NCBI RefSeq assembly: GCF_000802205.1
Contig: NZ_CP012850.1
Location: 434,001 to 498,000 of the forward strand
Direction: 5' to 3'
Origin: Candidatus Nitrosocosmicus oleophilus
GTDB lineage: Archaea; Thermoproteota; Nitrososphaeria; Nitrososphaerales; Nitrososphaeraceae
DNA: 64,000 nt
How positions within the stretch are numbered: the first letter of the stretch is position 1; every line of letters starts with the position of its first letter. Below, one piece after another: positions 17,707 through 26,961 of the stretch. The translations under genes and the position numbers were made by a program. The notes beneath the pieces were generated by a model, which did not search any database, was not told where the DNA came from, and worked only from the letters and a program-made list of their open reading frames with translations.

Positions 17707-19038
17707 GTGAAATTTTTAGAAGACAATTCAGATTTTGGGATAAATCCATTAGATAAGAAATACAAGGTATTATCAGGCAAAAATTTTTTTGTATTATGGT
17801 CCAGTTTAGGCATCGGATTACTGGTAATTTCCGCAGGATCATTTATCTCTTCTTCAAATTTATCAGAAGCAATTATTGCAATAATTGTAGGATCTATTGT
17901 AGGCTCTGTTTTATTAGCCTTAGCAGGCAAAATAGGTAGTGACCATTCAATTCCTTCGATAGTAAGCATGAGACCAGCTTTTGGTCTGCATGGCTCATAT
18001 TTTCTTACAATCCTAAATATCTTTCAATTAATAGGCTGGTCGACTTTTGAGATAACAATATTATCAAAAGCTGCAAACATTTTTAGTAATGGATATATTG
18101 ATTTTCATATTTGGTCGATCGTTTTTGGAATAGTAATTATCCTCTTTTGCATTTTGGGACCCTTGAAAATAGTTAAACAGTGGCTAACCAAGTTTGCCGT
18201 CTGGGTCGTTTACGGTTCAACAATCATCATGCTCATAAATATCATACTAGGTGGTGTCAATAATTTAGATACAGCCAGTTTAATAAATTCAGGTTCTAGT
18301 GATTTTAGTTTTTTTAATTCTCTAGACTTAGTCATTGCTATGCCATTATCATGGCTACCGCTAGTAGCAGATTATAATAGGTTTGCTAAAAAAAGCAAAA
18401 ATGCTTTTTTGGGAACATTTATTGGATTTTCAATTACAAACTGTCTTTTTTATGTAATTGGGCTCCTATTAGGCATTAGTGACATATTTGCAATACTACT
18501 TGCAATTCAAACCTTCTTTTACGGATTTGTTCTACTGGTATTAATCGTTGATGAAGTAGATAACGTCTTTGCAAATATTTTCTCATCTGCAATGTCATTT
18601 AAGAACATATACAACAAAATAAATTACAAATATCTTGTTGTTTGTTTCACAATAGTAGGAGTAGTACTGTCCAATTTAATTCCAATTTATCAATATGAAA
18701 ACTTTTTATTGATAATAGGAGCACTATTTGCCCCGCTATTTGCAATTGTTTTGACGGATTACTACATCATAAGGAAGGGTCGAATATCTGTCGAGAAATT
18801 CTATGAAAAAAATAATAGGATCAAAATATCATCCTTTTTTTCATTTTTCGTTGGAAGTATTACTTACTTTATTCTCTCCCCCATTTCGCCGCTTCATGTA
18901 GAAGACTTTGCACTAAATATAGGTTCAACGATTCCAAGTATAGCAATCTCGATTATAGTCTTCTTAGTAATAGAACTTTTAATAAAAAAAGTTAAATTGA
19001 AAAATAAAGAATATTCTACAGATAAGAAAATTGAGTAA
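17707..19038 (+). CDS. NCS1-family nucleobase:cation symporter
   Basis: A 443-residue membrane protein with about twelve hydrophobic segments. The N-terminal NPLDKKYKVLSGKNFFVLWSS and the MRPAFGLHGS and LNIFQLIGWSTFE segments match the cytosine/purine/hydantoin permease family. Likely substrate: a nucleobase, hydantoin or related base, driven by Na+ or H+; the exact one cannot be read. The start is a GTG at 17707. The NDH-2 gene follows after 14 bases on the same strand. Ending at position 17582, 124 bases upstream, is the divergent zinc-ribbon gene. Confidence 0.87.
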   Translation: MKFLEDNSDFGINPLDKKYKVLSGKNFFVLWSSLGIGLLVISAGSFISSSNLSEAIIAIIVGSIVGSVLLALAGKIGSDHSIPSIVSMRPAFGLHGSYFLTILNIFQLIGWSTFEITILSKAANIFSNGYIDFHIWSIVFGIVIILFCILGPLKIVKQWLTKFAVWVVYGSTIIMLINIILGGVNNLDTASLINSGSSDFSFFNSLDLVIAMPLSWLPLVADYNRFAKKSKNAFLGTFIGFSITNCLFYVIGLLLGISDIFAILLAIQTFFYGFVLLVLIVDEVDNVFANIFSSAMSFKNIYNKINYKYLVVCFTIVGVVLSNLIPIYQYENFLLIIGALFAPLFAIVLTDYYIIRKGRISVEKFYEKNNRIKISSFFSFFVGSITYFILSPISPLHVEDFALNIGSTIPSIAISIIVFLVIELLIKKVKLKNKEYSTDKKIE

Positions 19039-19052
19039 AATGATGATGTAGA

Positions 19053-20303
19053 ATGTCGACGTTGAATAAGAGAATAGTAATTCTGGGTGCAGGTTATGCA
19101 GGGATTTTTCTTAGTACTAACCTTTCATCAAAATTAGACAAGGATTCAAATGAAATAATACTAATAGATAGAAACAATTATCATCAGCTAATGCAAGAAA
19201 TACATCTAGTAGCATCTGGTTTTAGAACTGCAGACCAATTGAAAATTCCAATCTCATCCTTAATTCAAGGGAAAAATGTACATTTTATTCAAGACGATAT
19301 AAAGAGAATAATTCCTGACAAGAACCTTATATCTTTGAATTCAGGAGATATCAAATATGATGAATTGATAGTTTGTTTGGGATCTTCCACAAAATACTTC
19401 AATATACCAGGTGCTGATAAGTATACTCTTCCTATTAGATCAATATATGATGCTTCAATTATTCATGATCACATTTCAAAAATAATTAGCGATGAAAATA
19501 AGAAACACAATATAGTAATAGTAGGAGCAGGGGCCACAGGTATAAGTCTTGGAAGTGCCTTGGCAGAGATGATAAACGCCTCACCAAATAAAGGCAATAT
19601 TAAAGTAAACATAATCGAAGCCACCTCAACTATATTACCTGGATGGGATATCAGAGTCAAAAATAAGACTGAAGAGATCCTAAAAGACAAAGGTATAAGG
19701 ATTTTCCATAACTCACTTGTTGAAAGAGTAGAAGAACGTACTCTATTTCTTAAGGATGGTCTAGAGATTAACTCTTCATTAATAATTTGGACAGCAGGAG
19801 TAAGAGGATATAACATAGATATAGAACCTACAATCGACAAGACCAATGATGGTAGAATAATAGTTAATGAATATTGCCAAACGAATCAATATAAAAACAT
19901 CTATTCGATTGGTGATTTGGCGGCAATGAAAAACTCTAAAGGAACATTATATCCTCCACTAGCACAAATCGCAGTAAGGCAAGCACGTTATTTGGCAGAC
20001 AACATGGCAGAATATTATATCAAAGGAAACGAACCAAAAGAAAAATTTGATTATGAAATAAAAGCTCAAATAATTTCTGTGGGTAGTGACGAATATGTGG
20101 GGTTGTTAAATAATTACGTAGTGAGTGGAGATCTTGCAAAGATGATTGATGAATTTACCAAACAAACATACATGAAATCGTTAAAGACTGGAGGGAAAAA
20201 CATATCTGTCAATCTATATGAAAATGACTTTTTTTCGCAAGTAATGGCAGGTATAACCTTTGCTGGATTCACATTCTTTAAAGGTTTAGAAAAATTGGCA
20301 TAA
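19053..20303 (+). CDS. NDH-2-like NAD(P)H:quinone oxidoreductase
   Basis: A 416-residue FAD-dependent pyridine nucleotide-disulphide family enzyme. The FAD-binding GAGYAG is at 12-17, the NAD-binding GAGATG near 157-162 and a second FAD contact YSIGDLAAM near 285. It has the organisation of type II NADH dehydrogenase, a peripheral membrane enzyme passing electrons from NAD(P)H to quinone without proton pumping. The C-terminal 40 residues are amphipathic, as expected for membrane attachment. It lies close behind the NCS1 permease. A sulphide:quinone reductase-like role is less likely because conserved cysteines are lacking. Confidence 0.85.
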   Translation: MSTLNKRIVILGAGYAGIFLSTNLSSKLDKDSNEIILIDRNNYHQLMQEIHLVASGFRTADQLKIPISSLIQGKNVHFIQDDIKRIIPDKNLISLNSGDIKYDELIVCLGSSTKYFNIPGADKYTLPIRSIYDASIIHDHISKIISDENKKHNIVIVGAGATGISLGSALAEMINASPNKGNIKVNIIEATSTILPGWDIRVKNKTEEILKDKGIRIFHNSLVERVEERTLFLKDGLEINSSLIIWTAGVRGYNIDIEPTIDKTNDGRIIVNEYCQTNQYKNIYSIGDLAAMKNSKGTLYPPLAQIAVRQARYLADNMAEYYIKGNEPKEKFDYEIKAQIISVGSDEYVGLLNNYVVSGDLAKMIDEFTKQTYMKSLKTGGKNISVNLYENDFFSQVMAGITFAGFTFFKGLEKLA

Positions 20304-20523
20304 GGCTTTAAGAAAAGAAAAGATACTCTAATTTTTTACTCCTTTGTATCAATCATGAAACAGCTTTTAAAAAAAATAACACAAATGCAGTTTTTCCTTA
20401 TTTGGATTCAAAACTAAGTAACAATAGAATTACTTTTCAATATCAATTTGGTACTTTGAATTAGCAAAAAACCTCAAAATCTCAAAAAAATAGACAAAGA
20501 AAAAAAATTGACTTGATGGACCT

Positions 20524-21429
20524 TTATGGATGTTTATGTTGATGTTCATGTCGATGTTCATCGGTGTGTAAGTGGGGATGTGAGTGAGATACACCACCAT
20601 GGCTATGTGAATGATATATTTTCTTAAAGACAGCATATAAAGCTGTTATTCCAAAGGCCAAAGTAATAAACATGACGATAGTGGGACCAGATGAAGAATC
20701 CAAAAAGAAACTAGCGTACATGCCACAAAATGATGCAACCGATCCTATGATAATCGATAGAAATATAACACTTGAAAAATTATTTGATAACATCCTGGCA
20801 GAAATGGCTGGACCTACTATTACTGACGCGAGTAATGTTACTCCAATTGAAGACATTGAAACAATAATTATCGTAGCCAAGACAAATGAAAAAAGTAGTT
20901 CGATATGTGAAGTTTTAATCCCACTTATTTTGGCACTTTCGTTATCAAAAAAGGAAAAAACTAAGCGCTTATGGAGGAAAAAGAAGAAGGCACCTGAAAG
21001 TATTGTTACTGAAACAATGATATAAAGATCTTGTTCGGTAATGGCCAAAATATTTCCAAACAAAAGTGATTCGAAATTCCTGGTATACCTATTTGTAATG
21101 CTTACTAGTAACACTCCAAATGCAAAAATAGCGGTGGTAACCAGCCCTATTGCAGCATCAGGTTTAATTTTATTTCTTTTGCTTATTTCATAGATTACAA
21201 AAGAGGCCAAGTAGCTCCAAACAATTGCTCCAACATAATAGTTCAAACCTGCAATACTTCCCACTATTGCTCCTCCAAAAGCAGCATGCGAAAGGCCATG
21301 ACCAACATAACTTAGTCCTCTTAAAATAATATATACTCCAGCTAGGCCACAAATACCCCCAAGCAAAACTGAAACTATAACTCCCCTTACAAAAAATTCA
21401 TAATGAAAGGGTAACAGAAGATCAATCAA
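20524..21429 (-). CDS. Metal ABC transporter permease with His-rich tail
   Basis: ZnuB/MntB-type permease, 301 residues with about eight membrane segments and the family's GLSYVGHGLSHAAFGGA segment near 40-56. The last 30 residues are packed with histidine (HSHSHGGVSHSHPH, then HEHQHKHP), a cytosolic or extracellular metal buffer. It is the last gene of a binding protein-ATPase-permease series. Proximity to urease genes and their His-rich UreE makes nickel as plausible as zinc. Confidence 0.88.
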   Translation of the reverse strand: MIDLLLPFHYEFFVRGVIVSVLLGGICGLAGVYIILRGLSYVGHGLSHAAFGGAIVGSIAGLNYYVGAIVWSYLASFVIYEISKRNKIKPDAAIGLVTTAIFAFGVLLVSITNRYTRNFESLLFGNILAITEQDLYIIVSVTILSGAFFFFLHKRLVFSFFDNESAKISGIKTSHIELLFSFVLATIIIVSMSSIGVTLLASVIVGPAISARMLSNNFSSVIFLSIIIGSVASFCGMYASFFLDSSSGPTIVMFITLAFGITALYAVFKKIYHSHSHGGVSHSHPHLHTDEHRHEHQHKHP

Positions 21430-21439
21430 ATGATCTTCA

Positions 21440-22180
21440 CTATTTTATTTTGTAATCTGAAAGTCCATACGTTTTTAGAAGGTTATCTTCTTTAAGAATA
21501 TCTTGTGGACGACCTTCAGCGATCACATATTTATTAAAACAAATAACCCAGGGAGAACGATTGGCGATGTGAGTTATATCATGAGTGGATAAAATTACTG
21601 TCATACCATTGTTGCTGAGTGTTTTTAAAATATCAAATATTTTTTCTCTTGAAACATAATCTAGACCCGTTGTTGGCTCATCCAAAATGAGAACATCAGG
21701 GTTTCTAATCAATGCCCTGCCCAAAAACACACGTTGTTGTTCTCCTCCAGAAAGTGCACGAATGTGTCGTTTTTCATAGCCACTTAATCCCAATGTCTTT
21801 AAAGTATCTTTTATTTGATTTTTCAATTTTTTATCTAACCATGGAAGGTAGCTTTTGTAGTTCCATGATCCCATGGCTATTACCTCCTGTACAGAAACTG
21901 GAAAATTCCAATCAATAGTTTCTATCTGTGGAACATATCCAACAGACGGATAATAGAAAATTGAATCACAGTCATTGCAAATGTACTCGATATCTCCATT
22001 CCAAGGTTCGTAAATTCCACACATTAGTTTTAGTAAAGTGGTTTTTCCAGATCCACTAGGACCTACTATAGAAACAAATCGACCTCTTGGTATAGACAAA
22101 TTGACTCCCTCGACTACAAAATCATGATAGGTAAATCCATAGGATACACCAGTTAATTTCAGATATTCAAAGGAGCCCAT
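21440..22180 (-). CDS. Metal ABC transporter ATP-binding protein
   Basis: A 246-residue ZnuC/MntA-type ATPase: Walker A GPSGSGKT near 39-46, signature LSGGEQQR near 146, Walker B VLILDEPT near 166 and H-loop STHD. It has an unusual CNDCDS insertion near residue 66-71, just after Walker A, that could bind metal. It follows the binding-protein gene by 43 bases and precedes the permease by 10. Confidence 0.92.
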   Translation of the reverse strand: MGSFEYLKLTGVSYGFTYHDFVVEGVNLSIPRGRFVSIVGPSGSGKTTLLKLMCGIYEPWNGDIEYICNDCDSIFYYPSVGYVPQIETIDWNFPVSVQEVIAMGSWNYKSYLPWLDKKLKNQIKDTLKTLGLSGYEKRHIRALSGGEQQRVFLGRALIRNPDVLILDEPTTGLDYVSREKIFDILKTLSNNGMTVILSTHDITHIANRSPWVICFNKYVIAEGRPQDILKEDNLLKTYGLSDYKIK

Positions 22181-22223
22181 CTTAATGATATCATTTGAGA
22201 TGTTTATTAATATTTAAAAAAAA

Positions 22224-23249
22224 TTATGGTGTGTATGTATTCTCAGGATTTATGTTAGATAGGCTACTAGTATTTCCCCCTAATGGGACTACCATGTTCT
22301 CCATATTATCAAGCATCATTCCCACATACGTATGGTTAGGACTTGTTAAATTGCCAGGAAGTGCGTCATCTCTCAAGGTCTGTACAATATTTACACCAGC
22401 TTCTTTAGCGATTTGATCAGTGATTCTATTTGAAAAGACCTCTGATGCAAAGATAGCCGGTACCTTTTCAGCCTTTATTTGATCTATCAATTTGGCTATA
22501 TCAAGAGGTGACGGTTCTGAAAAATCTGATGGTTGTACAGCACCAATCACGGTCATGTTATACCTTGGTGCAAAGTATGCCCAAGAATCATGATAAGTTA
22601 CTAGCTTTCTATTTTCCGGCGGTACACTTTGTACGGCTGTTTTTATTCCTTCATCTAGCTGTTTTAGTAAAGCAATGTACTTTTCGGCGTTCTCTGCATA
22701 ATAAGCAGTATTATTTGGATCCATCTCGATTAACTTATCTTTAGTTAAATTAGCAAACTTCATAGCGTTTACTGGATTTAACCATAAGTGAGGATTAGGA
22801 TGACCCTGTTCTTTAGGAAAACTAAAATCAAATATCCAACCTGTTGAATTAATGGTACCATCAGCAAGTTTTAACAATTGAATGTCTGGTTTGTTCTTCA
22901 AAGACTCATTTACAACTTTTTCCATATTGTCCTCTAGAAACAATCCGTTAATGATAACAAGATCTGCATTGCTTAATTTTACTATATCAGACGGAACGGG
23001 TTCAAAGGTATGTGAATTTACACCCTCTGGGACCAAACCAGTTAGGTTTATTTTATCTCCTGCTATATTTTTAACAATATTAGTTATTGGAGATACAGAT
23101 GTAATGACGTTTAATGTTTTATTGGCTGCATAAACCGAATTCAGATTATTATCAACACTTGTGGAGGAGACCACCGCTAGCAAAGACAAAAGTATTGTAA
23201 ACGTAGCTACAAACATTATTTTGGTGTTTTTAAAAAAATTTTCTGACAT
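22224..23249 (-). CDS. Metal-binding protein of ABC importer (ZnuA/cluster 9 type)
   Basis: 341 residues. A signal sequence (residues about 10-40, IMFVATFTILLSLLAVVSS) exports it. The metal ligands of this family are visible: GVNSHTFEP, NPHLWLNP, TYHDSWAYF and FASEVFSNR. The His-rich loop between the first two sites seen in zinc proteins is short here (EQGHPNPH). It captures Zn, Mn or possibly Ni outside the cell for the ATPase and permease encoded downstream. The 98-base region upstream holds a TATA box and a palindrome. Confidence 0.9.
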   Translation of the reverse strand: MSENFFKNTKIMFVATFTILLSLLAVVSSTSVDNNLNSVYAANKTLNVITSVSPITNIVKNIAGDKINLTGLVPEGVNSHTFEPVPSDIVKLSNADLVIINGLFLEDNMEKVVNESLKNKPDIQLLKLADGTINSTGWIFDFSFPKEQGHPNPHLWLNPVNAMKFANLTKDKLIEMDPNNTAYYAENAEKYIALLKQLDEGIKTAVQSVPPENRKLVTYHDSWAYFAPRYNMTVIGAVQPSDFSEPSPLDIAKLIDQIKAEKVPAIFASEVFSNRITDQIAKEAGVNIVQTLRDDALPGNLTSPNHTYVGMMLDNMENMVVPLGGNTSSLSNINPENTYTP

Positions 23250-23300
23250 TCTGAATCTTTACAAATGATCTTATTAATTTTTATAATAGCGAGTTATGGG

Positions 23301-23313
23301 TTTTGGGCCAAAA
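23301..23313. promoter_or_regulatory. Palindrome at the metal-importer promoter
   Basis: TTTTGGGCCAAAA is a perfect 6+1+6 inverted repeat. It lies just downstream of the minus-strand TATA-like CTATAAAT (23319-23326), between that box and the predicted transcription start near 23296. A repressor bound here would block initiation. A metal-responsive regulator (DtxR/MntR or NikR type) is a reasonable guess but none is encoded nearby. Confidence 0.45.
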
Positions 23314-23318
23314 AATGC

Positions 23319-23326
23319 ATTTATAG
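23319..23326 (-). promoter_or_regulatory. TATA box of the metal-importer operon
   Basis: The minus strand reads ACTATAAATGC, a good box A, about 70 bases upstream of the binding-protein ATG at 23249, implying a leader of roughly 45 bases. Confidence 0.4.
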
Positions 23327-23347
23327 TAGTATATGAGGCCTTTTAGG

Positions 23348-24283
23348 TCATATCTTTCTCATTTTGCTAAAAGAAACATTTAGAATATTTTTTCTTACTA
23401 TTCTAACTATAGAATAAATAATGTTACGGATATCATAAACAAATGAGCCTAACAACCGGATTAATAAACCATTTTCACCGGGCAATTTTGTACATCCACC
23501 AATAGCTTCTTTTGTTCCAGACAAAATTTCTAGTATTTCATTTTGTATGATGTTTATTTTATCCTTAGGGGTTAGAATATAAACACTCCCCAGTATTTCA
23601 TAATTATTGAATATTCCAAAAGATCGTATATTTTCCGCCTTGGGTTCTATTTTTGCTACATCAAGTAGTCTTAATTTATCATCTTGATTTACTGACTTGA
23701 CTTTCATATAGCATATATCGTATTCAAAAGACTCATTGCTAGCAACCCTACCAGGCGATAACATTTCAGAATAAATACAGGTAGCTTCATCATGAACCTT
23801 AATATTTGAAACCTGATAAAATCTGGAATCTCTAAATGGTATTATTTGATCAGGTATATATTCCAAGTAACAATCTTTATCAACATTCAAATTTATTATT
23901 TGAGATCCAAAGTTTTTATTCATCCTGTATATTCTAGTAGCACTTTGAGTAGTAACATGTGATTTAGCTGAATTAGTAAGTGTGATGTCAATTCTATACC
24001 TATCACCTTGTAAAACGCCTCCAGATGGAGAAATAATATAAACATAAGCCATCTCAGGAAATGTCTCTTCAAGATAAAGGGCACGTTTTATGCACAAAGG
24101 AACCTTGTAATATTGGTGTTTTATGGATGTTTTATGACTACTTGGATTATATTCTAGACAAAGGTGTAAAATACCTAATTTGCCAGACTGTCCTACTGCC
24201 AATTGTTCCAATGGATTATCGTAATTTAAAATTTCAGCAGGAATATTTTCAGGAGTACAATAGGCAAGATTATACGAACTCAT
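23348..24283 (-). CDS. ureD: Urease accessory protein UreD
   Basis: A 311-residue UreD/UreH scaffold that joins apo-urease and recruits UreF and UreG for nickel insertion. The family segments SPSGGVLQGDRYRIDI (about 84-99) and TTQSATRIYRMN (about 111-122) are present, as is DQIIPFRDSRFYQ near 145. It is the last gene of the ureA-to-ureD stretch, 16 bases after ureG. Confidence 0.92.
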   Translation of the reverse strand: MSSYNLAYCTPENIPAEILNYDNPLEQLAVGQSGKLGILHLCLEYNPSSHKTSIKHQYYKVPLCIKRALYLEETFPEMAYVYIISPSGGVLQGDRYRIDITLTNSAKSHVTTQSATRIYRMNKNFGSQIINLNVDKDCYLEYIPDQIIPFRDSRFYQVSNIKVHDEATCIYSEMLSPGRVASNESFEYDICYMKVKSVNQDDKLRLLDVAKIEPKAENIRSFGIFNNYEILGSVYILTPKDKINIIQNEILEILSGTKEAIGGCTKLPGENGLLIRLLGSFVYDIRNIIYSIVRIVRKNILNVSFSKMRKI

Positions 24284-24299
24284 TGAAATCAGTAAAAGA

Positions 24300-25010
24300 T
24301 TAATTGATGGCTACCGATTTAGGAGGTGCATCAAATAATACGTCCTTTACGATTTGTTCTGCCACGGTTTTAACACCCTGACCAGTTTTGCTATTAACAA
24401 AAACATATGGTTTATCATTTCGAACAACTTTGGCGTCTCGCTCCATGATACTTAGGTCGGCACCTATGAAAGAGGCAATATCTATCTTGTTGATTACCAA
24501 TAAATCAGACGTTTCGATTCCAAGTCCACGCTTTCTTGGATATTTATCCCCTCCAGAAACATCGATGATATAAATAAAATAGTCGGCCAATGCAGGGCTG
24601 AATGTGGTTGTAATGTTATCACCTCCACTTTCAATTATTATCAAATCAAGATTGGGGTGCTTGGATTCCATCTCCTCTACAACAGATATATTAATTGAAG
24701 GGTCTTCTCTCACTGCAGTATGAGGGCAGCCTCCGGTAGCAATGCCTATTACTAGATCCTCTGGCATTAACCCTCTTTCGGTGGCAAGGTTTTTTCTCAT
24801 TCTATCGGCATCTTCTCTAGAAACAACATCGTTAGAAATAATTCCAACATTATATCCATCTTTCTTTAAAATAGGAACTAATTGTTCGATTAACATGGTT
24901 TTTCCTGATCCAACAGGTCCGCCTATACCTATACGTGGTATTCTTGAAAGTGCCACAAAAAAATAAAGGAAAAAATCAAGTAATAAACATTTTTGAATCC
25001 ATCTGTTCAT
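24300..25010 (-). CDS. ureG: Urease accessory GTPase UreG
   Basis: UreG is the SIMIBI-class GTPase that delivers nickel to urease. P-loop GPVGSGKT, then [10 protein letters not shown], the metal-binding CPH within GGCPHTA, ESGGDN and NKID motifs are all present. From the ATG at 25010 the product is 236 residues with an odd hydrophobic lead ([10 protein letters not shown]). A GTG at 24956 would give 218 residues starting [13 protein letters not shown], closer to the usual length, so the start is unsettled. With the longer start it overlaps ureF by 35 bases. Confidence 0.94.
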   Translation of the reverse strand: MNRWIQKCLLLDFFLYFFVALSRIPRIGIGGPVGSGKTMLIEQLVPILKKDGYNVGIISNDVVSREDADRMRKNLATERGLMPEDLVIGIATGGCPHTAVREDPSINISVVEEMESKHPNLDLIIIESGGDNITTTFSPALADYFIYIIDVSGGDKYPRKRGLGIETSDLLVINKIDIASFIGADLSIMERDAKVVRNDKPYVFVNSKTGQGVKTVAEQIVKDVLFDAPPKSVAIN

Positions 25011-25725
25011 GATGCATTTGAATTATATCAAGTTGAGGAATAAATTGCCACATACTGTCAAGAGGTCTATTGATATTTTTTTTCACCGTTGAGAGAATTA
25101 CTGGTTTCATCTCGTCTATAAGCTTCTGCCCTTCAATATGTTGAAGAATACCCAATCTAAGAGCAGCTCCAATTACACTGACAACAAATCCATACAGCAA
25201 CATCAAACCAGATCGCTCTTTAGTTATTTTCATAGAATTGCATCCCAAGGCGTATGATAAAGGATAAACTCCCTTTGCATGCCCGCTCTTAATATTTTTT
25301 GAATAGAAATCCAAATATTCATCATTATGAATAAATGCAGAAACACATCTTAAGAACTGAATTCCTGATCTTGTTGAGGCCGAGCGAGTTTCATCTACCA
25401 GTCTCATAAAATAATATGTATTATCCAATTCTAATAACGAGATAAAGTCTTTCTTTTGAATACAATTATACACATTACCTACAACGCAGCAATCTGTAGG
25501 TCCTATTTGCTGTACAAGGTAAGCTTTGATGAAATCCGAAATCTCGCCGTACGTTAGCTTTCTGTTTTTATCATAAAACAATAATTCCAGTCCATTTGAA
25601 GTCGTGTACAAACCGGTTGGAAAAAAAGAATCAGATAATTGTAAGAAACTTAAATCCGCAATGGACGGGATTGATTCGATATCCCTATCAGTGTGCATGA
25701 ATGTCAAATCCCTGATCAGGTTCAA
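24976..25725 (-). CDS. ureF: Urease accessory protein UreF
   Basis: An all-helical 249-residue protein that acts with UreD as an activator of UreG. The conserved [21 protein letters not shown] segment (nucleotides about 25590-25650) and [12 protein letters not shown] fit the family. The ATG at 25725 overlaps ureE by 38 bases; an ATG at residue 10 (25698) would overlap by only 11 and is a fair alternative. Confidence 0.92.
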   Translation of the reverse strand: MNLIRDLTFMHTDRDIESIPSIADLSFLQLSDSFFPTGLYTTSNGLELLFYDKNRKLTYGEISDFIKAYLVQQIGPTDCCVVGNVYNCIQKKDFISLLELDNTYYFMRLVDETRSASTRSGIQFLRCVSAFIHNDEYLDFYSKNIKSGHAKGVYPLSYALGCNSMKITKERSGLMLLYGFVVSVIGAALRLGILQHIEGQKLIDEMKPVILSTVKKNINRPLDSMWQFIPQLDIIQMHHEQMDSKMFIT

Positions 25726-26422
25726 AAATGAGTTGCTCTGAACGAATTTCTATATAGTCTTTTAGATCTGACAACAATCTCAAAAATAGGTTTATTTCAT
25801 CTGGACTTTGAATAGGAAAAATTATATCACGATTTTCGATTTTTAGTGGCCTATGTAAGTTTCCAATAGTATGTCCTACCTTTAGTGCCACATTAGTGAG
25901 TTCATAATCGTTAGCTTGGTCATGCTTGTGTTCATGGTCATGGTCCTCATGTTCATGCTTGTGTTCATGGTCATGGTCCTCATGTTCATGCTTGTGTTCA
26001 TGGTCATGGTCCTCATGTTCATGCTTGTGTTCATGGTCATGGTCCTCATGTTCATGCTTGTGTTCATGGTCATGGTCCTCATGTTCATGCTTGTGTTCAT
26101 GGTCATGGTCCTCATGTTCATGATTATTGTGTAAATGATTTTTAATATTCAAGATAGCCACAAGCTCAGGAGATAATTTTATCACTATCATTTTAGTATC
26201 ATCAAGAAAAACTACATCACCGTCTTTAAGATGGGTTCTAGAAGGCAAAATAAATCCGATATCAGTTTCTTTGTCTGAAACTTTTCTCATTCTAACCTTC
26301 TCGGTTTCAGATCTCTGAATTACTACGTTCTCGACGGTATCTTTTTTAACAGACTCTTCATATTTTTGATGTAATTGTGGATCTTTCTTTATGTTTCCTA
26401 TAATAGTCGTAATGGTTAACAT
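25688..26422 (-). CDS. ureE: Urease nickel metallochaperone UreE with expanded His-rich repeat
   Basis: UreE carries nickel to UreG. Residues 1-90 form the peptide-binding domain, then a central stretch (about 101-167) consists of six exact copies of an 11-residue unit HEHEDHDHEHK. The metal-binding domain follows, with VGHTIGNLHRPLKI near 180. In most UreE proteins the His-rich segment is C-terminal and short; here it is inserted between the first domain and the conserved GHTIGNLH region and is very long. It probably stores many Ni2+ or Zn2+ ions. Total length 244. Confidence 0.9.
   Translation of the reverse strand: MLTITTIIGNIKKDPQLHQKYEESVKKDTVENVVIQRSETEKVRMRKVSDKETDIGFILPSRTHLKDGDVVFLDDTKMIVIKLSPELVAILNIKNHLHNNHEHEDHDHEHKHEHEDHDHEHKHEHEDHDHEHKHEHEDHDHEHKHEHEDHDHEHKHEHEDHDHEHKHDQANDYELTNVALKVGHTIGNLHRPLKIENRDIIFPIQSPDEINLFLRLLSDLKDYIEIRSEQLIFEPDQGFDIHAH
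25921..26118. repeat. Six tandem 33-bp units in ureE
   Basis: Six head-to-tail 33-base units starting at 25921, 25954, 25987, 26020, 26053 and 26086, apparently identical in base sequence. They keep the reading frame and encode HEHEDHDHEHK. Identity at silent positions means recent expansion or homogenisation. Confidence 0.95.
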
Positions 26423-26538
26423 CAGATATCATATAGAGGTCAATCTTATCCATAAAAACAATTTCAATATTTTGATCTTATTTCAAGTCAAGCTAAGATG
26501 TTCGTCAAAATTATTTTGGGACAGAATTATCTTGAAAT

Positions 26539-26955
26539 TTACGTTTTATTGTCTCTACTGACGTTGTTATTAAGACTTTCTAGATCATTTGTGTTGTTTT
26601 TTGGATCATCTGGATTCGGATTCCTTATTTTGTTCACAGCGGTTATCATATTTTGTAAATTTTGAGTATAATCATACTTTCCGTAGTGTTTATAGTTGCT
26701 AGGATCTAATTCGGCAAATACTAACCCTCCATCAGATATTTCAATTTTTGAACCAACCTCAAATTTTTGAGCTACCACACATTGTCTTACCAAGTGATAA
26801 GGATAATCAAGATTGAGGTGAGATTTGGGATCAATCAAACCTGAAATCGAAAACAATTTTCCAAATTTGATAATTACGTGTCTAATTTGCAAAGGGTCGA
26901 CGATTAACATAGAATCATCAATATTAGATTTTTCAGTACAATGTCTAATTTGCAA
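26539..26955 (-). CDS. Unknown protein between thermosome and ureE
   Basis: 138 residues, no family recognised. A folded N-terminal part (about 1-90) with alternating hydrophobic strands (RHVIIKFGKLFSISGLID, KIEISDGGLVFAELD) and an Asn/Asp-rich disordered tail (about 108-138). The protein starts 6 bases after the thermosome stop and precedes ureE by 116 bases, so it is transcribed with them. Confidence 0.7.
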   Translation of the reverse strand: MQIRHCTEKSNIDDSMLIVDPLQIRHVIIKFGKLFSISGLIDPKSHLNLDYPYHLVRQCVVAQKFEVGSKIEISDGGLVFAELDPSNYKHYGKYDYTQNLQNMITAVNKIRNPNPDDPKNNTNDLESLNNNVSRDNKT

Positions 26956-26961
26956 TAGTAA

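Noticed and set aside
20672-21025. 117-codon plus-strand frame
   Set aside because: Entirely antisense to the metal permease gene, whose frame is clearly real.
25921-26118. CRISPR array
   Set aside because: The 33-bp units are head-to-tail with no spacers, and they are coding.
25916-26134. Alternative frames with Met/Val or Ser/Cys-Trp repeats over the ureE repeat
   Set aside because: They are shadows of the 33-bp tandem repeat; the His-rich frame is part of an intact UreE.
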